From: Rathayibacter sp. Leaf185
GTDB taxonomy: Bacteria; Actinomycetota; Actinomycetes; Actinomycetales; Microbacteriaceae
Assembly: GCF_001423885.1 (NCBI RefSeq)
Contig: NZ_LMPP01000002.1
Coordinates: forward strand, 132,575 to 196,574
Reading direction: 5' to 3'
DNA length: 64,000 nucleotides
Shown in pieces: positions 1 through 8,285 of the stretch. Position 1 is the first letter of the stretch. Each line of letters starts with the position of its first letter. The notes under the pieces were generated by a model. That model saw only the letters and a list, made by a program, of their open reading frames with translations. It did not search any database and was not told the DNA's origin. Both the position numbers and the translations under genes were made by a program.

Positions 1-298
1 CTGCACCTGATGCCGATCTTCGACGCTCCTCGATGTCGATCGACAGCAGCCGCCGGACCTGTTCAGTCGCAGCGTCCAAGTCGCCGGGTCCCTCGACCAC
101 GATGCGGACCGACGGTCCGTCCTGGGTGATGAGGGCGTCCACGCGCTGCCAGTCGGTGTCGCAGAGGATGGCGGCGTGGATGCCTGTGCCCTGCGGCGGG
201 GAGACGAGCCTGTTAGGCGTGAAGCCCTCCCAGAACCGTTTGGTGGTGGCGAGCGACCAGGGCCCGACGATCTCGTGAACGGTCTCGAGTCGAGTCAA
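1..298 (-). CDS. DNA-3-methyladenine glycosylase-like protein, N-terminal part (runs off left edge)
   Basis: The minus strand is open from a TTG at 296-298 to the window edge (99 codons). An in-frame TGA at 302-304 leaves no earlier start, and GGAGG lies 8 nt before the TTG. The residues near the start include TKRFWEGFTP and, near residue 85, EQVRRLLSIDIE; both resemble the N-terminal domain of actinobacterial AlkA-type DNA-3-methyladenine glycosylases, which precedes the catalytic HhH domain. That catalytic part lies outside the window, so the activity (excision of alkylated purines) is inferred from the N-terminal domain alone. A 22-codon open frame (370-302) ends just upstream and might be coupled to it, but I do not call it. 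Confidence 0.6.
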   Translation of the reverse strand, partial: MTRLETVHEIVGPWSLATTKRFWEGFTPNRLVSPPQGTGIHAAILCDTDWQRVDALITQDGPSVRIVVEGPGDLDAATEQVRRLLSIDIEERRRSASGA

Positions 299-375
299 GC
301 GTCAGGCCTCCCTATGCTCGGCGGGGCGCGCATCGCCGAGCGCCGCCGTCACGTCCTCGAGGGAGGTCACCGCTG

Positions 376-627
376 TCAGGGCTGTTCCTGTGGGGGCTGG
401 TCCGCTCGGCGGCCGGAAGCGCGCGTCTCGCGACGGAGCTGCCAGCCGCCGGCCGCGATCAAGGCGAGGGCGAGGGCGAGGGTGCCGACGCGCGCCGGCC
501 AGGGCAGGTCCGGGAACATGATCATCGGCAGGGCGGCGACGAACGTCGCTCCGACGAAGTACCAGACCGCGACCGGCGCGGGGGGATTCTCGTGAGAGGC
601 CATGGATCCACGGTAGGTGCAGCTCAC
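376..627 (-). CDS. small membrane protein, two transmembrane segments
   Basis: This 83-residue protein of unknown function has a segment AVWYFVGATFVAALPMIMF followed by a proline-containing turn and a second hydrophobic stretch (about residues 45-62), then a basic Arg-rich tail, so it is probably an inner-membrane protein with a cytoplasmic C-terminus. The GTG at 627 is preceded by GGGGGAGG at 8 nt, better than the internal ATG at 603, which has no ribosome site. It lies just upstream of the glycosylase gene on the same strand and could be cotranscribed with it. I recognise no domain. Confidence 0.6.
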   Translation of the reverse strand: MSCTYRGSMASHENPPAPVAVWYFVGATFVAALPMIMFPDLPWPARVGTLALALALIAAGGWQLRRETRASGRRADQPPQEQP

Positions 628-936
628 GGCGTGCGCCTCCCCCTCGCGACCGAACCGGGCAGGGTGGCGTCAGCGGGAGGTGCGCCGAGCGGCACGCCGG
701 TTCTCGAACCCGAGGATCACGGCGGCGAGGAGCGCGGCGAGGACGGGAGCGAGTTCCTCCAGACCGGCTCCTCCGTCGTCCTGACCGTCTTCTTGTACCA
801 GCGGGGTTCGTCCGAGTCGAAGTCAGAAGTCTCTCGGTGACTCGGACGCCCTCTCCCCGAGTCAGCTGCCTCGGAGTGGCCGGGCCAGGGGCTCGATGCC
901 GGGGAGGGTTCGCCGGGCGGTCGCTGTGACGCGGGG
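628..936. other. 309-nt stretch without an intact gene; coding remnant on minus strand
   Basis: No complete gene is visible. On the minus strand, positions 822-670 are open without a usable start codon and end in a TGA at 670-672. The last part reads as a plausible membrane tail: hydrophobic LAPVLAALLAAVILGF followed by a basic tail ending RRTSR. The residues just upstream (in two other frames) also look protein-like, which suggests the 3' end of a small membrane-protein gene with one or more frameshifts. This is inference from composition only. Confidence 0.35.
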
Positions 937-1147
937 TCAGATGTAGTCCAAGCCGTACAGGTCGTCGAAATCGGGTTCTGCGGAGCTCTCCCGGAGCATG
1001 GTGGGGAGGGGTGCTTCGTCGTGCTGCTCGAGGACGATGGAACGCCGGGGTGGCGTTCATCGCGTCGAGGACCGCCTGTTTGGTCTGGTCGATCGTCGCG
1101 TCCGCGGCGAGGAGGTAGGTCTTCTCCTGGATCGTGATCTGCAGCAT
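937..1147 (-). pseudogene. small conserved-looking protein disrupted by a +1 frameshift
   Basis: An ATG at 1147 with GGAGGG 7 nt upstream begins a frame reading MLQITIQEKTYLLAADA and onward to a TTC at 1040-1042 (36 codons). From 1038 the next frame continues naturally as IVLEQHDEAPLPTML to an acidic end DDLYGLDYI and a TGA at 937-939. The whole is 211 nt, that is 70 codons plus one base, so a single extra base near 1039-1040 splits a protein of about 69 residues. I do not recognise the family. It is divergent from the DUF7882 pseudogene at 1269. A sequencing error or programmed frameshifting cannot be excluded; there is no obvious slippery heptamer. Confidence 0.55.
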
Positions 1148-1221
1148 GTTCTCGCCCTCCGGTCTCGAGGTGTGATCGACTCCGGCAACGGTACGGACCG
1201 CTCGATGAGGGTGCGACCGTG

Positions 1222-1250
1222 TTGACCTCGGGGCATCGGCCGGGTACAAG
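1222..1250 (+). promoter_or_regulatory. putative promoter of the DUF7882-like pseudogene
   Basis: TTGACC (1222-1227) and TACAAG (1245-1250) are 17 nt apart, a good sigma-70/SigA-type arrangement. Transcription would start near 1257, giving a leader of about 12 nt before the GTG at 1269. This argues against the ATG at 1251 as the start. Confidence 0.45.
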
Positions 1251-1268
1251 ATGTGGAAAACTACATCT

Positions 1269-1589
1269 GTGGGGCAGCTCATCTATGGACCGGGGACCGT
1301 CTAAGAGATCGACGATCGCACGCTCGCGCATGTGAAGGTGGCGCTCACCGCCAAACTGCGTCGGCAGGAGAGCTTCCTGCTGTCGTGGCCGGTCCCGGTG
1401 GACCAGGGGTCGGGTCGCACGTCTCTGTGGATCGCGCCGGTGGTCCCGTTGCAGTTCCGGTTCTCCGGCAGCAGACAGCCCGCGATCAACCGTGCGTGGG
1501 TGCTCGCGATGCTCGAGAGCTCGCACAGCGACCGGGGCATGGTCCTGGTGAGCGAAGCCGAAGCCGAGAAGGCCGTTCCCGGGTCCTGA
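1269..1589 (+). pseudogene. DUF7882-family small protein interrupted by an in-frame TAA
   Basis: From GTG 1269 the frame reads MGQLIYGPGTV, then TAA at 1302-1304, then EIDDRTLAHVKVALTAKLRR and onward to TGA at 1587-1589. Both halves match what I remember of the DUF7882 family of Microbacteriaceae (start MGxLxYG, then DDRTLAHL, then KLRRxESF, then GRTSLWI), and the stop sits exactly where the two blocks should join, with no frame change. One nonsense mutation therefore breaks a gene of about 106 codons. A GTG at 1332 could still give an 85-residue truncated protein lacking the first 21 residues. The family has no established function; older annotations call it an ATP-dependent DNA ligase without support. 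Confidence 0.65.
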
Positions 1590-1699
1590 ACTCCGCGTGC
1601 AGGCGTGAGGGATCCGCGATCCGCCGCCCTGCCGCCCGCCCCGCGCGTCGGCCGGCCCGCCCTCGACGCGAGCGCGCACGTGTGCGGAAGACTGGTCGG

Positions 1700-3250
1700 A
1701 TGACAGCGCACGCGGGAACCGACGGCCCTCGGACCACGGAAGTGAGGGTCGCCGCACCCACCCTGCCCCCCTCGCTCGCCGACGCGCTCGTGCAACGCCT
1801 CGCCGCCGCCCCGCCGATCGCGCCGTCGACGACGTTCGCGCTCTTCGACCGGACCGGGGTCCTCCTCCAGCACGGCATCGGCGAGCACAGCCTCGACGGG
1901 CGGGTGCCGACGTTCGGAACGGTCTACCGCATCGCGTCGATGTCGAAGAGCGTCGAAGCGGCGGCGGTGCTGGTGCTGCGCGACCGCGGGCTGCTCGACC
2001 TCGACGACCTCGTGTCGGCGCATGTGCCCGAGTTCGCCGGCCCGGTCGTCGACGGCTCCGCCCTTCCTGTCACGCTCCGGATGCTCCTGACCAACTGCTC
2101 CGGGCTGCCGGAGGACAACGGCTGGGCCGACCACGTCATGGGAATGAGCCGTGAGGAGTTCCTCGCCGTCATCGCGCGGGGCCTGGCCTTCACCGAGCGG
2201 CCGGGAGCCGTCTACCAGTACTCGAACATCGGCTGGTGGCTTCTCGGGGTCGTCGTCGAGAACCTCACGGGCGAGACCTTCGCCGAGTTCGCGACCCGCG
2301 CGCTGCTCGATCCGCTCGGGCTCGAGCACACGCGCTATGCGGTCACCGACTACGGCGACGACGCCGAGATCGCGCGCGGGTTCAGCAGCTACGACGAGGG
2401 CGCGACCTGGGCCGAGCGCCCCGTCGTCGGTTCGGGAGCGGGGGCGTGCGCGGCGAGCCTGTTCAGCACGGTCGGCGACATCGCCCGCTGGAGCGCCTGG
2501 CTCTCGAGCGCGTTCGATGCCGCCTCCGGCGACGCGGTGCTCAGCCGGGCGTCGCGGCGCGAGATGCAGCGCGGGGCGACGGTCATGCCGTCGATCCTCG
2601 ATCGGGCCGCCGAGCCCGTGACCGAGGGGACCGCCTACGGGATGGGCCTCGTCGTCGAGCAGGACGTGCGGTTCGGTGCGATCGCGCAGCACTCCGGCGG
2701 GCTGCCGGGCTGGTCGTCGAACATGCGCTGGCACGTCGCGTCGGGGCTCGGAGTCGTCGTGTTCGCGAACGCCGACGGCGCGAAGCTCGCTCCCACGGCG
2801 GCCGCTCTGCTGCGCACGGCGCTGGAGGAGCTGCAGCCTCCCGCCCGCGAGATCACGCTGCTCCCGTCGACCGTCGAGGCCGCCCGGGCGATCGAGGCGG
2901 CGATCGTCTCCGGCGATCTCATGGAGGCGTCGGCTCTGTTCAGCCCGAACCTGCTCAGCGACGTCCCGGCCGAGGTCCGCGCCCGCCGACTCGAGGACGC
3001 GATCACCGGGGTGGGCGGTCTCGCGGAGGAGCCCGCCCCCCTCGCCGACCGCCTGCTCTGGTGCCTGTCGGCGGCGCACGTCGCCTTCACGGTGCCCGGT
3101 CGCGCCGGCGAGCTCGAGTGCCGGATCGAGACGACTCCGACCGTCCCGGCCCTCGTGCAGCGGTTGATCGTCGTGAAGCGCGAGCCGACGACGCCGCTGT
3201 CGGCCGTGACGAGGAACTACCGGCCGCGCCTGCCGGCTCCGCCACTCTGA
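1700..3250 (+). CDS. serine hydrolase of the beta-lactamase / D-alanyl-D-alanine carboxypeptidase family
   Basis: 516 residues. The catalytic SxxK motif is SMSK at residues 80-83, a YSN motif follows at about residue 175 (QYSNIGWW), and HSGG near residue 330 takes the KTG-box place, the pattern of class C beta-lactamase-fold esterases and peptidases (PF00144). I see no signal peptide, so it is probably cytoplasmic, and the substrate (ester, amide or D-amino-acid peptide) cannot be told. The C-terminal 120 residues after the hydrolase fold are of unknown role. The frame is open far upstream, but the ATG at 1700 is chosen because the earlier residues are Arg-rich noise. Its last 34 nt overlap the convergent gene 3217-3576. 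Confidence 0.8.
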   Translation: MTAHAGTDGPRTTEVRVAAPTLPPSLADALVQRLAAAPPIAPSTTFALFDRTGVLLQHGIGEHSLDGRVPTFGTVYRIASMSKSVEAAAVLVLRDRGLLDLDDLVSAHVPEFAGPVVDGSALPVTLRMLLTNCSGLPEDNGWADHVMGMSREEFLAVIARGLAFTERPGAVYQYSNIGWWLLGVVVENLTGETFAEFATRALLDPLGLEHTRYAVTDYGDDAEIARGFSSYDEGATWAERPVVGSGAGACAASLFSTVGDIARWSAWLSSAFDAASGDAVLSRASRREMQRGATVMPSILDRAAEPVTEGTAYGMGLVVEQDVRFGAIAQHSGGLPGWSSNMRWHVASGLGVVVFANADGAKLAPTAAALLRTALEELQPPAREITLLPSTVEAARAIEAAIVSGDLMEASALFSPNLLSDVPAEVRARRLEDAITGVGGLAEEPAPLADRLLWCLSAAHVAFTVPGRAGELECRIETTPTVPALVQRLIVVKREPTTPLSAVTRNYRPRLPAPPL

Positions 3251-3576
3251 CGGAGGTGGTCGAGGAGGGCGAGCAGCTCCTCCATCGACTCGACCACCAG
3301 CGGAGTCGACTCGTCCCCGCTCGTCCTGCAGACGAGGGTCGGGGGAGTGGTCGCCACGACGTCGCCCTTGGCCTCGCCGTCGACCCAGACCGTCAACAGG
3401 CGGCCCGCGTCGTTCGGACCGGGGCTTCCGACGAGGAGCTCGCTCGCGCCGATGAAGCCGGTTCCCGGGTCCTTCCTCGCAGTGCTGATCCACGACGGGA
3501 TGCGGTAGCGGTGGGCCGTATCGACCGGATCGGTCCCCCCTCTACCGGTGTCCTCCGCCGTTGCAGTCCACCTCAC
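3217..3576 (-). CDS. hypothetical protein, 119 residues
   Basis: A GTG at 3576 with GGGAAGGA 6 nt upstream begins a soluble protein with motifs YRIPSWISTARKDPGTGF and VWVDGEAKGDVVATTPPTL, ending in an acidic helix (VESMEELLALLDHLRQ). The composition looks genuinely coding, while the open frame upstream of 3576 does not. I recognise no family. It is convergent with, and overlaps by 34 nt, the hydrolase gene at 1700-3250. The next 253 nt (3577-3829) contain no gene that I can support; the AT-rich part around 3750-3785 may hold the promoter of the gene at 3830. Confidence 0.5.
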   Translation of the reverse strand: MRWTATAEDTGRGGTDPVDTAHRYRIPSWISTARKDPGTGFIGASELLVGSPGPNDAGRLLTVWVDGEAKGDVVATTPPTLVCRTSGDESTPLVVESMEELLALLDHLRQSGGAGRRGR

Positions 3577-3829
3577 CGTGCGTCCTTCCCTCAATGCCTC
3601 CTGACCAGTGGACGACGTCCCCGCCCGGCCGTCACGAGGGTTGACTTTCGCGCCCGGGACGGCGAGGCCGGGCGTTCGGCGGAGCGCGTCGGGCGCTGCG
3701 TGTGCCAGCCGCGCGAGAAACCGGGAGCGTCGGCTCCCTCCGAGCAGACGGCCCTGATATGTTGCGAGTAACTTCAAATTTCCCCTCGCGGGCCTCGAGC
3801 GCGCGGGGAGCCGAGAGTGAGGAACCGCG

Positions 3830-4834
3830 ATGACGCGACCGATCACCCTGTTCACGGGCCAGTGGGCCGACCTCCCGTTCGAGGAGGTGGCGCGGCTCGC
3901 GGGCGAGTGGGGCTACGACGGCCTCGAGATCGCCTGCTGGGGCGACCACATCGACGTCGCCCGCTGGGACGACGCGGAGTACGTGCAGAGCCGGAAGGAC
4001 ATCCTCGCCGCCAACGGCCTGAAGGTGTGGGCGATCTCGAACCACCTCACCGGCCAGGCCGTCTGCGATGACCCGATCGACTCGCGGCACCGTGACATCC
4101 TCAGCGACCGTGTCTGGGGCGACGGTGACCCCGAGGGCGTTCGGCAGCGTGCCGCGCAGGACCTGAAGGACACGGCGCGCTTCGCCGCGGCGCTCGGCGT
4201 GAAGCAGGTCAATGGCTTCTCGGGATCCTCGATCTGGCGGGGCGTGGCGATGTTCCCGCCCGCCTCCGACGAGTGGGTCGCCGCCGGGTATCAGGACTTC
4301 GCGGACCGCTTCCACCCGATCCTGGACGTGTTCGAGGAGGTGGGTGTGCGGTTCGCTCTCGAGGTGCACCCGAGCGAGATCGCGTACGACTACTGGACCG
4401 CGAAGCGCACTCTCGAGGCGATCGGGCATCGGGCGTCGTTCGGCTTCAACTTCGACCCGTCGCACTTCGTCTGGCAGCAGCTCGACAGCGTCGCGTTCGT
4501 CCTCGATTTCGCGGAGCACATCTTCCACGTTCACGTGAAGGAGTCGGTGACCAATCTCGATGGCCGCAACGGTGTGCTCGGCTCGCATCTGCCCTGGGCG
4601 AACCCGCGTCGCGGCTGGACGTTCGTCTCGACCGGGCACGGCAGCGTGCCGTGGGAGCCGGTGTTCCGCGCGCTGAACGCGATCGGCTACACCGGGCCGA
4701 CGAGCGTGGAGTGGGAGGACGCGGGCATGGACCGCCTCGCCGGGGCGCCCGAGGCACTCGCCTTCGTGCGGAAGCTCAACGCGATCACGCCGCCGGCGGA
4801 CGCGTTCGACGCGGCGTTCTCGACCTCGCGCTGA
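3830..4834 (+). CDS. sugar phosphate isomerase/epimerase-like TIM-barrel protein
   Basis: 334 residues of the AP-endonuclease-2 / xylose isomerase-like TIM-barrel superfamily (PF01261). Likely divalent metal ligands are visible in order: Glu in ALEVHPSEI, Asp and His in FNFDPSHF, His in FHVHVKES, and Glu near the C-terminus in TSVEWEDAG. The LEVHP and HVHVKE blocks are usual in bacterial IolE/YcjR-type sugar oxidases, epimerases and isomerases. The substrate is not evident. GAGG lies 8 nt before the ATG. It stands alone, with a hairpin just after its stop. Confidence 0.75.
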   Translation: MTRPITLFTGQWADLPFEEVARLAGEWGYDGLEIACWGDHIDVARWDDAEYVQSRKDILAANGLKVWAISNHLTGQAVCDDPIDSRHRDILSDRVWGDGDPEGVRQRAAQDLKDTARFAAALGVKQVNGFSGSSIWRGVAMFPPASDEWVAAGYQDFADRFHPILDVFEEVGVRFALEVHPSEIAYDYWTAKRTLEAIGHRASFGFNFDPSHFVWQQLDSVAFVLDFAEHIFHVHVKESVTNLDGRNGVLGSHLPWANPRRGWTFVSTGHGSVPWEPVFRALNAIGYTGPTSVEWEDAGMDRLAGAPEALAFVRKLNAITPPADAFDAAFSTSR

Positions 4835-4845
4835 CAGGACGTCGA

Positions 4846-4894
4846 GGGCTGAGAGCTCGGCTATCGCGTCAGCGCGGCTCCGAGTTCTCAGCCC
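4846..4894. terminator. putative bidirectional terminator hairpin
   Basis: GGGCTGAGAGCTCGG (4846-4860) pairs with CCGAGTTCTCAGCCC (4880-4894), 15 bp with one G-U pair and a 19-nt loop. It lies between the convergent genes ending at 4834 (plus) and 4919 (minus). There is no clear T-run, as is common in high-GC actinobacteria. Confidence 0.5.
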
Positions 4895-4918
4895 CCGCGG
4901 CCCTGCCTGCGTATCGGT

Positions 4919-5881
4919 CTAAGTCCAGAGATCGTCTTCGGCCCAACCGGTGGGAAAACCCATCTCGGCGGCAGATCGACCGGTCTCTCCTTCGAGTCTC
5001 CTCGTCACGAGTCTCACGAGTTTCTCTCGCCACGAAGAGCCCGGCAAAGTCGCCTCCATGGTCTTCGCCAGAAGCGCCAATGATCCGTAAGTGCTCTCAC
5101 TCTGCCCGACGGGTAGTGAGGAGAGCCTCGGGACCGCGCGCATCAAGGCTGTGCCCGCTGGGATGACGGTTCGATTCCACAGCCGACCGTGGTGAGCGCA
5201 GATGTTGCGCACGAGCGATAGCTGTTCCAGCCAGTTGACGATGGGATGGCGTCTCTTCGCCTTCGTGAGCTGGTTTCCACTGAGAAGCGTGAGGTCTGGG
5301 ATCAGGCCCAGTTCGGAAGCAATCGACCACTGATCCGTCGCGGTCATCCCTTCGACCAGGAGGGAGACGTCAGCGAAGTCGAGTACCTCCACCAGTACCC
5401 AGAGGGGAATCGTCCCTCCGAGCTTGTCCTGGTGGTGTCTGATGGAGTCCGAGCGTCGCGCTGCTCGGGCTACGCGATCCTGTGACTTCGCGAGCCAGCC
5501 CGCATGGTCGAAGTCGGATCGGAAGAGCGCTGAATTCCGATGGCCGAGCGGATCGTGACGAGCTATGACATCGGTCACGGCGCGGCGAAGAGCGATCTCG
5601 AATCGTTCGACGCCGTCGTGAACGAGGGTGCGCAGCTGCCGGTCGAATTCGTAGAGCGCGGCGACCTCGGAGAATCGCGTACCCGCGTGGAAATCGTCCC
5701 CTCGTCGGAGCTGCCCGCCTACGGTCTCCAGCTTCCGGTAGACGAACCAGTAGCCGCTGAGCCTGTAGTAATTGACCGAACGGAGCCACTGCTCTGCATC
5801 GATGTCGAGGATCATGCCGCGACTTGTGAGGATGGCAGCCTGTTGCGGGATCGTCGTGAAGTTCTTCGGGTTTCCGGCCAC
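4919..5881 (-). CDS. Abi family protein (Abi_2 domain, HEPN fold), abortive phage infection
   Basis: 320 residues from a GTG at 5881 (GAGGGGA about 8 nt upstream). Two Abi_2 (PF07751; AbiD/AbiF-like) hallmarks are visible: YYRLSGYWFVYR at residues 38-49 and RNICAHHGRLWNR at about 225-237. The second holds the R-x4-H pattern of the HEPN RNase superfamily, so the expected action is RNA cleavage that stops growth on phage infection. No partner antitoxin or other defence gene is adjacent. The gene is visibly richer in A and T than its neighbours (about 58 versus about 70% G+C by eye) and sits between two terminators, which suggests gain by transfer. Its phage target is unknown. Confidence 0.8.
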   Translation of the reverse strand: MAGNPKNFTTIPQQAAILTSRGMILDIDAEQWLRSVNYYRLSGYWFVYRKLETVGGQLRRGDDFHAGTRFSEVAALYEFDRQLRTLVHDGVERFEIALRRAVTDVIARHDPLGHRNSALFRSDFDHAGWLAKSQDRVARAARRSDSIRHHQDKLGGTIPLWVLVEVLDFADVSLLVEGMTATDQWSIASELGLIPDLTLLSGNQLTKAKRRHPIVNWLEQLSLVRNICAHHGRLWNRTVIPAGTALMRAVPRLSSLPVGQSESTYGSLALLAKTMEATLPGSSWREKLVRLVTRRLEGETGRSAAEMGFPTGWAEDDLWT

Positions 5882-5998
5882 GGTCTCGATCCCCTCGAGC
5901 CCCGAAAGAAATCCAGCCCGCACCGGAGCTATCCGGGCGGGCTGAACGATTATCTGGACGTTAGCACGTAGATGTGGTGGTCCGCGGGCGAGTACACA

Positions 5999-6031
5999 GA
6001 ACGGCCGGCCCCTCCGGGGAGCCGGCCGTTC
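5999..6031 (-). terminator. hairpin terminating the araBDA operon
   Basis: GAACGGCCGGC (5999-6009) pairs perfectly with GCCGGCCGTTC (6021-6031), with further pairing inside the loop. It follows the araA stop codon by 14 nt in the direction of transcription. Confidence 0.6.
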
Positions 6032-6045
6032 AGTGCTGCAGCGGC

Positions 6046-7566
6046 CTACAGGCCCTGAGCGAGGCGGTAGTACGCGGCGTTCGAGCGGATGTCGGCCTCG
6101 AAGCCGCGGAGGGTCGTCGACTCGTCGATGATCAGCAGCTCGACGCCGGCGATGCGGGCGAAGTCCTCCCACGCCTCCAGGCCGATCTGCGTCGTCATCA
6201 CCGTGTGGTGCGCGGCGCCCGCGGTGATCCACGCGGCGGCGCTGGTGCCGAAGTCGGGGGCGGGCTGCCAGACGGCGCGGCCGACCGGGAGGTGGGGCAG
6301 CGTCTGCGGCGGCACGACGGTGGTCACCTTGTTCGCCACCAGGCGGAAGCGCTCGCGCACGTCGCTCAGTGCGACGACGACCGCATCGCCGGCGTCGGCG
6401 GTGAAGACCAGGCGCACCGGGTCCTCGCGGCCGCCGATGCCCAGCGGGTGGATCTCGAGCGTGGCGCGCTTCGACGACAGCGACGGCGACACCTCGAGCA
6501 TGTGCGCGCCGAGGATGAGCTCCTCGCCGGGCGTCATGTCGTAGGTGTAGTCCTCCATCAGGCTGGTGCCGCCGGGGAGCCCGGCGCCCATGACGGCGGC
6601 GATGCGGATGAGGACGGCGGTCTTCCAGTCGCCCTCGCCGCCGAAGCCGTAGCCATCGGCCATCAGGCGCTGCACGGCGAGGCCGGGGAGCTGGCGGAGC
6701 CCGCCGAGGTCCTCGAAGGAGTCGGTGAACGCCTCGAAGCCGCCCTCCTCCAGGAACGAGCGCAGGCCGATCTCGATCGCGGCGCCGTAGCGGAGCGACT
6801 CGTGGCGCTCGCCGCCGGGGAGCAGCTCGGGAACCACGTCGTAGCTCTCGACGTACTCGGCGACGAGGGCGTCGATCTGCTCGGAGGTCGCCGCGTCGAC
6901 GCGCTCGACGAGCTCGTTGACGCCCCAGGTGTTGACGCTGACGCCGAGACGGATCTCGGCCTCGGTCTTGTCGCCCTCGGTGACCGCGACGTTGCGCATG
7001 TTGTCGCCGAAGCGCGCGACCTTCATGCCCTGCGACGCCGACCAGCCGGCGGCCGCGCGCGACCAGACGCCGATCGACGAGGTCACCTTCGGGTCGCTGG
7101 CGTGGCCGACGACCGTCTTCCGCGGCACGCTCATCCGGCTGAGGATGTAGCCGTGCTCGCGGTCGCCGTGCGCGGCCTGGTTGAGGTTCATGAAGTCGAA
7201 GTCGATGTCCTGCCACGGCAGGGCCACGTTGGCCTGGGTGTGGAAGTGCAGCAGCGGCTTGGCGAGCGCGTCGAAGCCGTGGATCCACATCTTCGAGGGG
7301 CTGAAGGTGTGCATCCAGGTGATCACGCCCACGACGGAGTCGTCGGAGTTGGCCTCGATCATCGTGCGGCGGATCGCGTCGGAGCTCTTCAGCACCGGCT
7401 TCCACTTGATGGTGACGGGGATCGACGACGACTCGTTCAGCTGCGCGACGACGGCCTGCGACTGCTCGGCGACCTGGCGGAGGGTGTCCTCGCCGTAGAG
7501 GTCCTGGCTGCCGGTCAGGAACCAGACGGTGCGCTCGGCGAGGTTCGGGATGATGCTGCGGGTCAT
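6046..7566 (-). CDS. araA: L-arabinose isomerase
   Basis: 506 residues, the normal length for AraA, which converts L-arabinose to L-ribulose in the cytoplasm with Mn2+. Family blocks visible include [10 protein letters not shown] near the N-terminus, [12 protein letters not shown] at about residue 95, [10 protein letters not shown] at about 305 and MEDYTYD at about 335, which carry the active-site Glu residues. The ATG at 7566 overlaps the araD stop by four bases (ATGA), so it is the third gene of the araB-araD-araA operon. A strong hairpin follows the stop. Confidence 0.97.
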   Translation of the reverse strand: MTRSIIPNLAERTVWFLTGSQDLYGEDTLRQVAEQSQAVVAQLNESSSIPVTIKWKPVLKSSDAIRRTMIEANSDDSVVGVITWMHTFSPSKMWIHGFDALAKPLLHFHTQANVALPWQDIDFDFMNLNQAAHGDREHGYILSRMSVPRKTVVGHASDPKVTSSIGVWSRAAAGWSASQGMKVARFGDNMRNVAVTEGDKTEAEIRLGVSVNTWGVNELVERVDAATSEQIDALVAEYVESYDVVPELLPGGERHESLRYGAAIEIGLRSFLEEGGFEAFTDSFEDLGGLRQLPGLAVQRLMADGYGFGGEGDWKTAVLIRIAAVMGAGLPGGTSLMEDYTYDMTPGEELILGAHMLEVSPSLSSKRATLEIHPLGIGGREDPVRLVFTADAGDAVVVALSDVRERFRLVANKVTTVVPPQTLPHLPVGRAVWQPAPDFGTSAAAWITAGAAHHTVMTTQIGLEAWEDFARIAGVELLIIDESTTLRGFEADIRSNAAYYRLAQGL

Positions 7567-8285
7567 GCGAGTGCTCCGGTGGGGTTCTGTCCGTAGACGT
7601 TCTGGTAGCGGTCGAACAGGGCGTCGATCGACTCCTGCGGGATCGGCACGAGCTCGCCGCCCTGGCGCGCGAGGTGCACGGTGCGGGCGACGTCCTCGGC
7701 CATGACGGCCGCCTTCACGGCGTCCTTCGCGTCCTTGCCGATGGTGAAGACTCCGTGGTTCTGCATCAGGACCGCGCGCGAGCGGTGGCCGGTCAGCGTC
7801 GCGACGATGCCGACTCCGATGGAGTCGTCGCCGATGATCGCGAACGGGCCGATGGGGATCTCGCCGCCGAACTCGTCGGCCATCGCGGTGATCACGCAGG
7901 GGATCGCCTCGGCGCGGGCGGCCCAGGCGGTCGCGTAGGTGGAGTGCGTGTGCACGACTCCGCCGACCTCGGGCATCTCGCGGTACACGTAGGCGTGTGC
8001 CGCGGTGTCGCTCGAGGGGCCGCGCTCGCTGCCGAGGCTGCCGGGCACGACGACTCCGTCGAGGTCGCAGAGGATCATGTTCTCGGGCGCGAGGTCGTCG
8101 TAGGAGACTCCGCTCGGCTTGATCACGAACAGGTCGGCACCGGGCACGCGGCCCGAGATGTTGCCGCCCGTCCAGATGACGAGGCCGTAGCGGACCAGCT
8201 CGGCGTGGAGGCGGGCGACGTCCTCTCGGACGCGCGTGATCGCCTCCTCGATGTCGGGGCCGAAGCCCGTGCTCTCGGAACTCAT
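7563..8285 (-). CDS. araD: L-ribulose-5-phosphate 4-epimerase
   Basis: 240 residues of the class II aldolase/adducin family; converts L-ribulose 5-phosphate to D-xylulose 5-phosphate, the last step before the pentose phosphate pathway. Seen are [11 protein letters not shown] (substrate-phosphate loop), the zinc ligands in [12 protein letters not shown] and the later MQNHGVF. The ATG at 8285 overlaps the araB stop and its own stop overlaps the araA start, so translation of the three genes is probably coupled. The open frame extends upstream into araB, but those residues are out of family. Confidence 0.95.
   Translation of the reverse strand: MSSESTGFGPDIEEAITRVREDVARLHAELVRYGLVIWTGGNISGRVPGADLFVIKPSGVSYDDLAPENMILCDLDGVVVPGSLGSERGPSSDTAAHAYVYREMPEVGGVVHTHSTYATAWAARAEAIPCVITAMADEFGGEIPIGPFAIIGDDSIGVGIVATLTGHRSRAVLMQNHGVFTIGKDAKDAVKAAVMAEDVARTVHLARQGGELVPIPQESIDALFDRYQNVYGQNPTGALA

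Noticed and set aside
302-370. 22-codon minus frame ending just before the glycosylase start
   Set aside because: Could be a coupled leader peptide, but there is no good ribosome site and the frame is too short to judge.
1253-1699. N-terminal extension of the beta-lactamase-family protein back to 1253
   Set aside because: These codons are out of frame with the DUF7882-like gene that truly occupies 1269-1589, and read as Arg/Gly-rich noise.
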